A stretch of DNA of 64,000 bases. It comes from Roseimaritima ulvae. GTDB taxonomy: Bacteria; Planctomycetota; Planctomycetia; Pirellulales; Pirellulaceae. This document shows, piece after piece, positions 27,001-33,311 of this stretch. The stretch spans positions 5,995,404-6,059,403 of the forward strand of contig NZ_CP042914.1 in assembly GCF_008065135.1 (NCBI RefSeq), given 5' to 3'. A program made the translations under genes and the position numbers. The notes under the pieces were generated by a model. That model worked only from the letters and a program-made list of their open reading frames with translations. It did no database searches and had not been told where the DNA came from. Within the stretch, counting starts at the first letter, position 1, and each line of letters starts with the position of its first letter.

Positions 27001-29498
27001 TACGCCGGCGTGATGTCGCCGGTGCGGACCAGGCGACCATGCAGGTTGGAAACCATATCGATTTGCGCGTCGCGGTGTTCGAACCCACCGGCAAACTGTT
27101 CCAGTTCCGGCAACATCGAATCCAACAACGAGGAATGAAACGCGTGCGATACAGACAATCGCGTGGCTTTGACCTGTTGCTCGGCCAGCTGTTTTAAAAC
27201 CGCATCCAGAGCAGCCTGCTGGCCCGAAATGACCACGTTGCTGGGACCGTTGATCGCCGCGATCGATAGCGCGTCGCCATGCGGTGCGATCGCCGCGCGG
27301 GCTTGCGCCTCGGATAAGAACAGCGCCGCCATCGCTCCGCCCTCAGGCAGGGCGTACATCAATCGCGCCCGTTCGGCGATCAAACGCAAACCGTCTTTCC
27401 AGTCCAGAACGCCCGCCACGGCCGCGGCTACAAATTCACCCACGCTGTGCCCCATCACGACCGACGGAGTCACTCCCCAGCTTTGCCAAAGTTTGGCCAG
27501 AGAGTATTCCAACGCATACAGGGCGGGCTGGGTGTAGCAGGTTTGATCCAGCAGATCGCCGCGGTCGCCGTACATCACCTCCAACAGCGGATGTTCCAGC
27601 AGGGGCTGTAGCACTTCCGCACACTCGTCCAGCGTTTGCCGAAACACCGGTTCGCTGTCGTACAAGTCCTTGCCCATGCCGGGGTACTGCGCCCCTTGGC
27701 CGGTGAATAGAAACGCAATTTTTGGACGGTCGTCCTCGCTCGCTTCGCTGGGCACGATGGCCGCCGCCGCTTCACCACGAGCGTACGCCTGCAGTGATTC
27801 AGCCGCTTCGGCCGGCGTGGCCGCCACCACCGTCAGCCGACGTTCGAAGGGCGAGCGGCCGGTGTTTAGTGTAAAAGCCACGTCGGCCAACGAAGGTGGA
27901 TTGGGCGACGAGAGCGTCGCCGCGACGTTGGCTGCATGCTCGCGTAGCGCCTGTTCACAGCGTGCCGACAGACACAGCAGATGGTGGGAGGGAGCGACGG
28001 CGGTCACTGGCGAACCGTTGCGCACGGCTCCATTGCCAGCGGAATGGATCGTGGTGGCACCGATCGTGGTGGCCCCGTTGCTGAACGCGTCCTCAGCGGC
28101 CGTCGCGTGCGGTGCCTGTTCGACGATCACGTGGGCGTTGGTGCCACTGAAGCCGAAGGAACTAACGCCGGCTCGCAGCGGCCGATCGCGCTGAGGCCAA
28201 TCGCGGTTTTTGGCCACCACTTCAATCGGCAATTCATTCCAGGGAACAAAAGGATTGGGTTGCTGAAAATGCAAGCTGGGCGCCAATTGTTGATGCCGCA
28301 GCATCAGCACGGCTTTGATCAAGCCGGCGATTCCGGCGGCGGCCTCCAGGTGTCCGATATTGGTTTTCACGGCCCCCACCAGCAGCGGATCATCCGCCGG
28401 TCGGCCTTCGCCGTAGACTTCGCCCAGGGCCCGGAGCTCGATCGGGTCGCCCAGTCGCGTGCCCGTACCATGGGCTTCGACATAGTCGACGTCTGACACG
28501 TCCAGCCCTGAATCGGCCAGGGAATCCCGGATCACAGCCGCTTGGGCTCGGCGATTGGGGACCGTCAGCCCGCCGCTGCGACCATCGTGATTGATGGCCG
28601 AACCGCGGACCACGGCCAGGATCCGGTCGCCAGCGTCGACGGCGTCCGACAGGCGTTTCAGGACCACCATGCCAACGCCTTCGCCGCGGACGTAGCCGTT
28701 GGCCGAAGCGTCAAAGGTTTTGCAGGTGCCATCGGGCGATAGCGCGCCGACTTTACAAAAATAGATAAACGGATCGGGAGCCAGCAACACATTCACGCCC
28801 CCGGCCAGGGCCAGATCGCATTTGCGGTCTCGCAGATTCTGACAGGCCAGATGCACGCCCACCAGCGACGAGGAACAAGCCGTATCGATGGGCAGGTTGG
28901 GGCCTTCAAAACCATAGAAGTGTGAAATCCGACCAGCTGCCACGCTGCCCGAACAGCCGGTGCCGGTATACGGATTGATTTGATCCAACCCCCCGTGCCG
29001 GCAACTCAGCTGCATGTAGTCGTCCGTGCTCAGACCGACATACACGCCCGTGGCCGAGCCGACCAGTTCGGCGGGCACCAGGCCAGCGTCTTCCAGGGCT
29101 CGCCAAGAGGCCTCCAACAGCAGACGTTGTTGAGGGTCCATACTTTCGGCCTCGCGCGGCGAGAGCCCGAAGAAGCCGGCGTCGAACAACAGCGGTTCTT
29201 GAATGAACCCGCCGTGCCGCGCATAGGTGCGACCCTGTGTCTGCGGCGAGGGATCGTAGTAGCGATCGATGTCAAAGCGATCGGAAGGGATCTGACAGAT
29301 CGCATCTTGTCCTTCGGCGACCAACCGCCAGTAATTATCGACATCGGCACCGCCGGGAAAACGACAACTCATCCCCACGATCGCGATCGGTTCATGCCGG
29401 TTGGCTTCCACCTCCTCCAGCTTGGCTCGCAACTCGATCGCCAATAACGACAACCGATCGCTAGACAGATTGGCGATACGTTCTGAAAAATCACTCAT
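18057..29498 (-). CDS. Bimodular type I polyketide synthase (KS-AT-KR-ACP / KS-AT-DH-ER-KR-ACP)
   Basis: A 3813-residue PKS. Module 1: KS (DTACSSS 205-211, EAHGTGT, KTNIGH), AT (GHSVGE with Ser685, HAFH near 784, hence malonyl-CoA), KR (TGGLGELG near 1205, catalytic YGAAN near 1350), ACP (Ser near 1518 in GFDSLMM). Module 2: KS (DTACSSS near 1749), AT (Ser near 2217, HAFH near 2317, malonyl-CoA), DH (His near 2572, Asp near 2743 in HPGLMDSCYQ; the usual Gly of HxxxGxxxxP is Thr), ER (HAGAGGVG near 3220), KR (TGGLGALG near 3419), ACP (Ser near 3729). There is no thioesterase, reductase or methyltransferase domain. The N-terminus (LSSDRLSLLAIELRAKLEE) and the tail (VDDLMDSIEGLSDDE) look like docking peptides. 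It starts 3 bp after the FAAL gene stop. It extends a fatty acyl starter by two malonyl units. Confidence 0.97.
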   Translation of the reverse strand: MSDFSERIANLSSDRLSLLAIELRAKLEEVEANRHEPIAIVGMSCRFPGGADVDNYWRLVAEGQDAICQIPSDRFDIDRYYDPSPQTQGRTYARHGGFIQEPLLFDAGFFGLSPREAESMDPQQRLLLEASWRALEDAGLVPAELVGSATGVYVGLSTDDYMQLSCRHGGLDQINPYTGTGCSGSVAAGRISHFYGFEGPNLPIDTACSSSLVGVHLACQNLRDRKCDLALAGGVNVLLAPDPFIYFCKVGALSPDGTCKTFDASANGYVRGEGVGMVVLKRLSDAVDAGDRILAVVRGSAINHDGRSGGLTVPNRRAQAAVIRDSLADSGLDVSDVDYVEAHGTGTRLGDPIELRALGEVYGEGRPADDPLLVGAVKTNIGHLEAAAGIAGLIKAVLMLRHQQLAPSLHFQQPNPFVPWNELPIEVVAKNRDWPQRDRPLRAGVSSFGFSGTNAHVIVEQAPHATAAEDAFSNGATTIGATTIHSAGNGAVRNGSPVTAVAPSHHLLCLSARCEQALREHAANVAATLSSPNPPSLADVAFTLNTGRSPFERRLTVVAATPAEAAESLQAYARGEAAAAIVPSEASEDDRPKIAFLFTGQGAQYPGMGKDLYDSEPVFRQTLDECAEVLQPLLEHPLLEVMYGDRGDLLDQTCYTQPALYALEYSLAKLWQSWGVTPSVVMGHSVGEFVAAAVAGVLDWKDGLRLIAERARLMYALPEGGAMAALFLSEAQARAAIAPHGDALSIAAINGPSNVVISGQQAALDAVLKQLAEQQVKATRLSVSHAFHSSLLDSMLPELEQFAGGFEHRDAQIDMVSNLHGRLVRTGDITPAYWSEHARQPVLFEAGVEVLAEQNCNVMIEIGPGTTLLGMAQACRDAGTTSPAVRSLQSLDRAGNDEQALLQSLQNLHAASAALTWPRRGGQLTSLPSYPFQRQHMTLDFSREWVPADQLGTQSAPLPRPATSSDQDVDNDSDNARSGADSVEQWLYDIYWDKVEIPAKSGRTQPGHWLLLGGSGELADRLEQQLLERGATCCRPALDASSTAAFDELLEQLATADTPLTGCIHLASLEATDQTEQAAVMQACAGALHLSQALLRRGVMDFEHWFVTRGGAAINDQDIAGLRPLQAVFGGMGVAVAVEQERWFCSQIDLASDMNAEESAAALTRLVTARERENRHAVRSGRRYLARLKRRPDAYSAQTPTINPDGTYLITGGLGELGISLAQWLVDHGARHLVLVSRRTPNDDALAAIAALQQFGAQVTVRSCDITDSAAVNELIAAIEQQGPTLRGVLHCAGVNLAELIPQLEWSQFENVLRPKVTGTQNLQRALAGKPLDFNVYFSSMASILPGPGQTAYGAANAFLDAQARLDAANGQHGIAINWAPWAEAGMAKRLTGSLRRRWKALGMPELVTADALAAMSAVLSTKPTQVAVMPFDWNKLFPIYPPGLEPPILKTIAEQERKQEPPSEVWLRLAEQIRKAAPQQQTSLLEQYVEAQVAGLLGHDGEEAISRTAGFFDLGFDSLMMVELRNRLQTDIGFMYSLPATVLFEAPSIRQLAGYLQENVLQTGTTATPVAARARTLDEPIAIVGVGCRLPGQANDVQQFWDALQAGRDAIEVVPPERWDIDEFYDSDPNTIGKMYAREGGFLKNVDRFDNSFFGISAREASRMDPQQRLLLEVVWEALESSSTPVDQLPKQKTGMFVGISGNDYVRLLAQNGDPAALDAYLGVGNALSIAAGRLSFFLGIQGPTMALDTACSSSLVAVHLACKSLRDGDCNVAFAGGVNLILTPETSVSLCKAQMLSMDSRCKTFDAAADGYVRSEGCGAVMLKRLSDAVADGDEVLATIRGTTINHDGRSGGLTVPNGQAQKDLLHAALADSGLGVNDVDYVEAHGTGTRLGDPIELRALGEVYGEGRTADDPLLVGAVKTNIGHLEAAAGIAGLIKTVLMLRHQKLASTLHFQQPNPFVPWNELPIKVVDENRDWPHRDRPLRAGVSSFGFSGTNAHVIVEQAPPVASAVESPTVKSSATDAKATVPAPRRSRHLLCLSARCEQALREHAANIADTLSADEPLSLADLAFTLNTGRSPFEYRLCLLAESPAEAATSLQAYSRGESAPALVAGETLDNDRPKIAFLFTGQGTQYPGMGKDLYDSEPVFRQTLDECAEVLQPLLEHPLLDVMYGDRGDLLDQTRYTQPALYALEYSLAKVWQSWGVTPSVVMGHSVGEFVAAAVAGVLDWKDGLRLIAERARLMYALPEGGAMVALFLSEEQARAAIAPHGDALSIAAINGPSNVVVSGQQAALDAVLKQLAEQQVKATRLSVSHAFHSSLLDSMLPELEQFAGGFEHRDAQIDMVSNLHGRLVRTGDITPAYWSEHARQPVQFEAGVRALLEQDCNVMIEIGPGTTLLGMAQACAASDDVQWLPSLRKSAAASAGLLPSLQRLFVAGAPVDWKGFHAGEPSRHVALPFYPFQRSRHWLADTRVSPPPAGLVPGTLAVDSSPLAGTQDNPPVDGSNSGAVSASASSLTPPSEGAAAAEDSLLIGSTGIEAFGEQKLTSPAFNDEIYQFKISSNRPALLDDHRIYTMAVVPGAFHVATALTVMEQRQDYPLHLQSMAFPEALILPDDEMHRLQLVMTPTDEGHDFRVFANRMAEDNDGKWTLHAAGKMADELDDPQAVAPAIDEVQARCTQHLGSSEVIYRYMYQQGLHLGNHFRWIDEIWLRPGESISRMRCSQHGEGSEGPFVLHPGLMDSCYQTLGATFVTSENDRSAYIPINIERLTILRRPTKPLWVHAKLRDMGTDPKNAAGMVGDLVVFDEDGVVIVIHGLRVRRASHAALRRFANKQVLDSVYSVEWRQTDMPSTRPADKAKWLIFGNRDATTNQAIETLTRDDPQSECFVVYPDGQSANGQDHLAAPPRAQSAGAIDPDRAESYEAVLNAFPDTQQWRGVIFLWSASQRDSSVQSWETYLQQQQTESRALLYVVQSLHKKYGMSVPRLWVLTRGARAVDEREQPDVGRAGIWGMCRVLALEHPMLRCVRIDLDGDQQAVSPFDKIFWATDREDEIAFRGGQRYVARLSKSKMKSSAGRMTADSAQRLARSPDGRLNGLSIVPASRQTPREGEIEIRVAASGLNFRDVLNALGVYPGDAGPLGGECSGHVVAVGPGVEGFEIGDPVAAIGMGTFASFVTTPAVLAVRLPETVDLLQAASVPVAYVTSLLCLDQQAKLKAGDSVLVHAGAGGVGIAAIRYAVQLGAKVYATAGNDEKRALLKAEGVTGVFDSRSLDFSKQLLQTTGGEGVDVVLNSLAGDFIPASFDVVKRGGAFVEIGKRDIWTHQRVREYRPDVNYHIVALDELIQNDPPQVGRLMAQTYQLINSGACDVPPMQSFGFEQAAEAFRFMAQAKHIGKIVLAMSDEQTAARQAHVRDDANYLITGGLGALGLHTAGWLVSQGAKHVALVSRRGANTAAAPAIEALRARGATVTIHQADVSKRDDVKRLVDELNNGVPLRGVFHAAGVLSDKMLVNQDWDSFVDALAGKVGGALHLHEQTQDLELDYFVMYSSAAALLGFPSQGNYAAANATLDALADHRRARGQAALSVNWGPWAEAGMAANASDRVQQQWSTLGVNQMTPKQGIAALAFLLEENAVNLAVMDIDWTRLLRRFPESLEPPLLSTMADSGGNALEPSKEWLSFVKQVSEAEPEQRKRMVVAFLQSNAGRILEAPDDQLPAATTPLNEIGFDSLMLVEWANELGAATGTSFSATTLFDYPTIDALAGYLLTDVMKIESPAESSKRETRVTKTASVDDLMDSIEGLSDDEASRKLRGK
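22282..23130. repeat. Near-identical AT-domain DNA, module 2 copy
   Basis: Aligns without a gap to 26878-27726 at a constant offset of 4596 bp. By eye about nine substitutions occur in the 420 bp from 22441, far fewer than in the flanking KS-coding DNA. This indicates recent duplication or gene conversion of the AT. Confidence 0.85.
26878..27726. repeat. Near-identical AT-domain DNA, module 1 copy
   Basis: Partner of the block at 22282-23130 at a constant offset of 4596 bp. The block covers the region coding for the malonyl-CoA transacylase domain, including GHSVGE and HAFH. Similarity falls off on both sides. Confidence 0.85.
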
Positions 29499-29501
29499 AG
29501 T

Positions 29502-31646
29502 TCAATTATCCATCCAACGCTGAAGATTACTTTTGACTTCGCTATCGGTAAGCGTTTCGATGCGTGACAACACATCGTCGACGAGACCGGTGGGAGTTTT
29601 TTGAGCTTTGAAATTGGTAATCGCTGTCGATTTCTGCGCGATCGCATCGACAAACTCGCCTAAGGTGGCGAATTCGATGATGGCGGGCAGATGAACATCC
29701 GGTCCCAACAAGCGGGCCAACTCATGATGCAGTTCCATGGCGGCCAGCGAATCGATCCCGACGTCGGTTAGAGCGTGGTCTTCGGCCGTCTGATCCAGTC
29801 GGATTCCCACGCGTGCATGGATCCAATCGCACAACCAATGGCGGAGCAGTTGACGGTTGGCAGCGACGTCGTCGGATAGTTGCAGCAACAGGTCATGCGC
29901 GGCGTCGGCCTGCTCGAATTTGTGGCTCGCCGCGACGCGAAACTCATCGGCCAGGTACTTCATCTTGCACAGACTGCGCTGAATTTTGCCGCTGGACGTG
30001 CGGGGAATCTGATTGCGGCGGACCAGCACAATATCGTCGGCCGTGACGCCATGTTCGGCGTAAAGGTTGGCCTGTACAGCTGCAAAGATTTCGTCCGATG
30101 GTAAGGTTTTGCGACGTAGCTGAGCGACTTCGTGGACCACCACCAATTGCTCACGCTGTTCGCGATCGACCGGAAACGCGGCCCCAAGTTGGCCTTGAAT
30201 GTCGACGTGGCTGTCGCGGATCGTGGCCTCCAACTGATGCGGGGCGTGATTGCGTCCCGACAAAATGATCAGGTCTTTTAGGCGTCCGACGACGAACAAT
30301 TGTCCCTGTTCCAGGAATCCCAGATCACCGGTACGCAAGCGACTGCCGCCATCGTCGGCCGTTTGAAACCGCAGTCCATCGGGTTGGGTATCGGCCCAAT
30401 AACCGGTGGAAATGCTGGGGCCCGAGCAAACAATTTCGCCAATCTGTGACTCGCCCAAGATCTCTCCGGAGGTCCCCAAAATCGCCACCTGGTGCTCTGG
30501 CGCGGGCACGCCACAGCCGACCACGTACTCGCCGTCGCTTTCGCCTTGTGGGTCATGCAAATGATGTTGTTGCAAGCCGCGTGTGCTCAGCAAGCGGTAG
30601 CGGGGCAGGTCGGCGGCACGATTCAGGGTGACCGCCAAAGTCGCTTCGGCCAGACCGTAACAGGGACGGAAGGCGTTGTCATCAAAACCGCAACGGGAAA
30701 ATTTGTCGGCAAAACGATCCAAGGTCGAGCGACGGATCGGTTCGGCGCCGCAGAATGCAAACCGCCAACGCCGCAGATCTAATTCCTGCAGATCCTGCTC
30801 CACAGCCCGTTCGGCGCACATTTGAAAAGCAAAGTTCGGGCCGCCACTGAGGGTCGCCCCGAACTCGGATATCGCCCGCAGCCACCGCATCGGACGGCCA
30901 GCGAAATCCTGGAAGGCAAACATTTGCAGCGGCATGCCCATGGCCAACGTGAACAAATTGGTGACCAACCCCATGTCGTGAAAATGGGGCAGCCAACAGA
31001 CCGCCCGATCCGCCTCGGTTGGCCGAACCGCGTCGTATAACACGTTCAGATTCGCAATCAGGTTCCGGTGCCGAACCACCACTCCCTGCGGCGTCCCGGT
31101 CGAGCCGGACGTGTACTGCAGGTAGGCGGGACGGTCGGGATGGGAAAGGTCGAGCGGCGGACCGTTGCGGGTCAATTGACCAGTATCACTGCGCGGCAGT
31201 TGATCGGTATCGAGGATGGTGATGGGGACCTCCGCGGCCAGGGCCGCCGTGACCCGCGCTGCGGTCGGGCCGTCGCTGAGTAGGGTCTTGGCACCCGAGC
31301 CCGCCAGGACGCTGTGGGCATGGGTCGCCCCGCGGCGACTGGTCGGCGGTTTGATCGGGATCGCAATTGCTCCGGCATACAGACACCCCAAGAAGGAGGC
31401 GTAGAAGTCCAGGCCGGCCGCATGCGCCAGGACCACGCGTTGGTCTTGAAGCCCGCGTTCGAACAATTCGTGAGCGATGTCCTGAGCGCGATCGATGAGC
31501 GGTCCCCAGGCGATGGACTGCTGGGCGCCCGATTCACAGTTCACAAACGTACATGCCACATCCTCGGTTCGCTGCTGAGCGTAACGTAGGAGGACGCGGT
31601 TGAGCGTCGTGCGGGGCTGCAAATGCGAAGGGAACAAGACAGTCAA
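29502..31646 (-). CDS. Fatty-acyl-AMP ligase (FAAL) fused to an acyl carrier protein
   Basis: An adenylating enzyme with the ANL motif YTSGSTGTPQGVV, the FAAL-type segment FAGRPMRWLRAISEFGATLSG, GLAEATLA, RTGDLGF and GRLKDLIILSGRNHAP. The C-terminal carrier domain has its phosphopantetheine serine in VGIDSLAAME. FAALs make an acyl-AMP from a free fatty acid and pass it to a carrier without CoA. The frame is open to an ATG at 31781, but a TATAAT box at 31687-31692 lies inside that extension, so I prefer a TTG at 31646 (or 31637). The tail VDDVLSRIETLTDSE resembles the PKS tail and may be a docking element. It loads the starter for the PKS that follows 3 bp later. Confidence 0.93.
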   Translation of the reverse strand: MTVLFPSHLQPRTTLNRVLLRYAQQRTEDVACTFVNCESGAQQSIAWGPLIDRAQDIAHELFERGLQDQRVVLAHAAGLDFYASFLGCLYAGAIAIPIKPPTSRRGATHAHSVLAGSGAKTLLSDGPTAARVTAALAAEVPITILDTDQLPRSDTGQLTRNGPPLDLSHPDRPAYLQYTSGSTGTPQGVVVRHRNLIANLNVLYDAVRPTEADRAVCWLPHFHDMGLVTNLFTLAMGMPLQMFAFQDFAGRPMRWLRAISEFGATLSGGPNFAFQMCAERAVEQDLQELDLRRWRFAFCGAEPIRRSTLDRFADKFSRCGFDDNAFRPCYGLAEATLAVTLNRAADLPRYRLLSTRGLQQHHLHDPQGESDGEYVVGCGVPAPEHQVAILGTSGEILGESQIGEIVCSGPSISTGYWADTQPDGLRFQTADDGGSRLRTGDLGFLEQGQLFVVGRLKDLIILSGRNHAPHQLEATIRDSHVDIQGQLGAAFPVDREQREQLVVVHEVAQLRRKTLPSDEIFAAVQANLYAEHGVTADDIVLVRRNQIPRTSSGKIQRSLCKMKYLADEFRVAASHKFEQADAAHDLLLQLSDDVAANRQLLRHWLCDWIHARVGIRLDQTAEDHALTDVGIDSLAAMELHHELARLLGPDVHLPAIIEFATLGEFVDAIAQKSTAITNFKAQKTPTGLVDDVLSRIETLTDSEVKSNLQRWMDN

Positions 31647-31686
31647 TACCTTAAGTTGTGCCCCCGCAAGCTCAAGTAGAAGGAGG

Positions 31687-31715
31687 ATTATAGTTACGGG
31701 GGGGCCGATTCCACT
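31687..31715 (-). promoter_or_regulatory. Candidate promoter of the FAAL-PKS operon
   Basis: On the minus strand a perfect TATAAT (31692-31687) has AGTGGA 17 bp upstream, a poor -35. A start near 31680 would leave a leader of about 35 nt before the TTG at 31646. The spacer holds a run of seven C. Confidence 0.4.
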
Positions 31716-31899
31716 CCAGGATGCCGAGCAATTCGAAGGTTTTTTGTCCAGCTTTGGAGGCAACGACCGGTTCCCCGGCATAAACCGTCATCCCCAGTCT
31801 CGCCGGCTCGCGTCCGCCAAACTGCAGACCCTGCCCGGGCTCAGCGCGGCGCCCGCCAGCTGCCCGGCCGCGCCGGGAAAAGATTTTGCAAAAAAAACC

Positions 31900-31929
31900 T
31901 TGCACCGCTCCCACCGACTGTACTACACT
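31900..31929 (+). promoter_or_regulatory. Candidate promoter of the GntR-ABC operon
   Basis: TTGCAC (31900-31905) and TACACT (31924-31929) are 18 bp apart, 46 bp before the ATG at 31975. The -10 lies inside the palindrome at 31917-31941. Confidence 0.5.
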
Positions 31930-31941
31930 ACGCAGTACAGT
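31917..31941. promoter_or_regulatory. Palindromic operator, probable GntR (YtrA-type) binding site
   Basis: The perfect inverted repeat actgtact-N9-agtacagt overlaps the predicted -10 of the gene for a GntR regulator. Position and symmetry fit autorepression by a dimeric winged-helix protein. Upstream 31716-31899 shows no other clear structure. Confidence 0.65.
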
Positions 31942-31974
31942 TAACACAGCTGACACATTCGCAGGAGCGCGGTC

Positions 31975-32373
31975 ATGTTCCGCATCAAGGTTGCAGCGGG
32001 CAGCGGCTTGCCCATCTATCGACAGATTGCTGACCAGATTCGTCAAGCCGTTGTCAGTGGTTCGCTGAGCGTGGGTGACGGTTTGCCCAGTGTGCGGGCG
32101 TTGGCCAAGGAATTGGTGGTTAATCCAAACACGGTCGCCAAAGCCTACGCCGAGCTGACTCGTGACGGGATTTTGGAGAGCCAGCCCGGTCGCGGCGTGT
32201 CGGTGGGAACGCCCCGCCAGGTGTTCTCCAAAGCCGAACGCGACCGTCGCCTCGAAGCCGCCCTCAACACCTTTCTTAGCGAGACATTGGCGATCGGCTG
32301 CAGCGAACGGCAGATCCGTGAGGCGGTCGACAAACGGTTGCAGAAACTTACACCGGAAACTTCAAAGGGGTAA
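31975..32373 (+). CDS. GntR-family transcriptional regulator, YtrA subfamily
   Basis: A 132-residue protein with the GntR winged helix (PIYRQIADQIRQAVVSG, then LPSVRALAKELVVNPNTVAKAYAEL and LESQPGRGVSVG) and only a short helical C-terminal part, as in the YtrA group. These regulators usually repress the ABC transporter operon they start. The ATG follows an aggag site. The ABC ATPase gene begins 5 bp after its stop. It probably binds the palindrome at 31917-31941. The inducer is not evident; cell-envelope stress is usual for the subfamily. Confidence 0.9.
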   Translation: MFRIKVAAGSGLPIYRQIADQIRQAVVSGSLSVGDGLPSVRALAKELVVNPNTVAKAYAELTRDGILESQPGRGVSVGTPRQVFSKAERDRRLEAALNTFLSETLAIGCSERQIREAVDKRLQKLTPETSKG

Positions 32374-32378
32374 CCCAG

Positions 32379-33308
32379 ATGATCTACGACGAAGCCATCG
32401 TCGCTCGCGGCTTAACGCGTTATTACGGCAGGACCGCTGTCGCCCGCGAGTTGAATTTTGTGGTCCCGCGAGGCTCGGTGACGGCCCTGCTGGGTTTAAA
32501 CGGAGCCGGTAAGACCACGACGATCCGCATGTTGATGGGCCTGCTGGCCCCGACCCGCGGCCACAGTTCGGTGCTGGGGTGCGACAGCCAACGACTACAG
32601 CCCGACCAGCGAGCCAAGATTGGCTACATGGTGGAAGGGCACTACCTGTTGCCATGGATGCGAGTGGGTGACTATGCCGGGTATTCGAGCGCCGGTTACT
32701 CGTTCTGGGACAGCAAACTGTTTAATGCCATTGTCCGGGAGTTTGGCATCGAACCCAGTATGCGCGCCGGCCGCTTAAGTCGCGGTCAACGCGCTGGTGT
32801 GTCGCTGGCCTTGACGCTGGCTGGCGATCCCGAGTTGCTAATTCTGGATGATCCAGCGTTGGGCTTGGACCCGGTCAGCAGTCGGGCGTTGAATGAAACC
32901 TTGTTGCAATTCGCGGGGCGCGATGACCGTACGATTCTGTTAAGCAGCCATTCGTTGAACGATGTGGAAAGGGTGGCCGACCGTGTGCTGGTGATGGTGG
33001 ACGGAAAATTAAAAGTCGATGCGGCGCTGGACGAATTCACGCGTCGAGTGGGATGTTGGCGGTTGCACAGTAATGGGGGCCAATCCGGCAGCCTGCGGTC
33101 CATTGCAGGCCTGATCGATTCGCGTCGTGTTGGCGAATCCGAATATCAGATTACCGTCGCCGATCCGGATCAAGAAACGATCGCTGCCATCCACCGACTG
33201 GACCCGGCAGCCGAACGGTCAGACCCATCGTTTGACGAAGCCGTCGTCGCTTACCTGTCGCGGCATCGCCGCGGAAGCTCATTTCTACAACCGGTCGTGG
33301 AGGGTTAA
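32379..33308 (+). CDS. ABC transporter ATP-binding protein
   Basis: A 309-residue ATPase with Walker A (GLNGAGKTTT), a signature of LSRGQ type and Walker B LLILDDPALGLDP, then the switch histidine in LLSSHSLNDVERVADRV. The residue after the Walker B Asp is normally Glu; here it is Asp (ILDDP), which may slow hydrolysis. A C-terminal domain of about 90 residues follows the ATPase. It is the second gene of the YtrA-like operon and works with the permease that starts 3 bp downstream. Confidence 0.9.
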   Translation: MIYDEAIVARGLTRYYGRTAVARELNFVVPRGSVTALLGLNGAGKTTTIRMLMGLLAPTRGHSSVLGCDSQRLQPDQRAKIGYMVEGHYLLPWMRVGDYAGYSSAGYSFWDSKLFNAIVREFGIEPSMRAGRLSRGQRAGVSLALTLAGDPELLILDDPALGLDPVSSRALNETLLQFAGRDDRTILLSSHSLNDVERVADRVLVMVDGKLKVDAALDEFTRRVGCWRLHSNGGQSGSLRSIAGLIDSRRVGESEYQITVADPDQETIAAIHRLDPAAERSDPSFDEAVVAYLSRHRRGSSFLQPVVEG

Positions 33309-33311
33309 CCA

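Noticed and set aside
31647-31781. Extended FAAL N-terminus from the ATG at 31781
   Set aside because: Family proteins begin near TLNRVLLRYA, and a TATAAT box lies within the extension.
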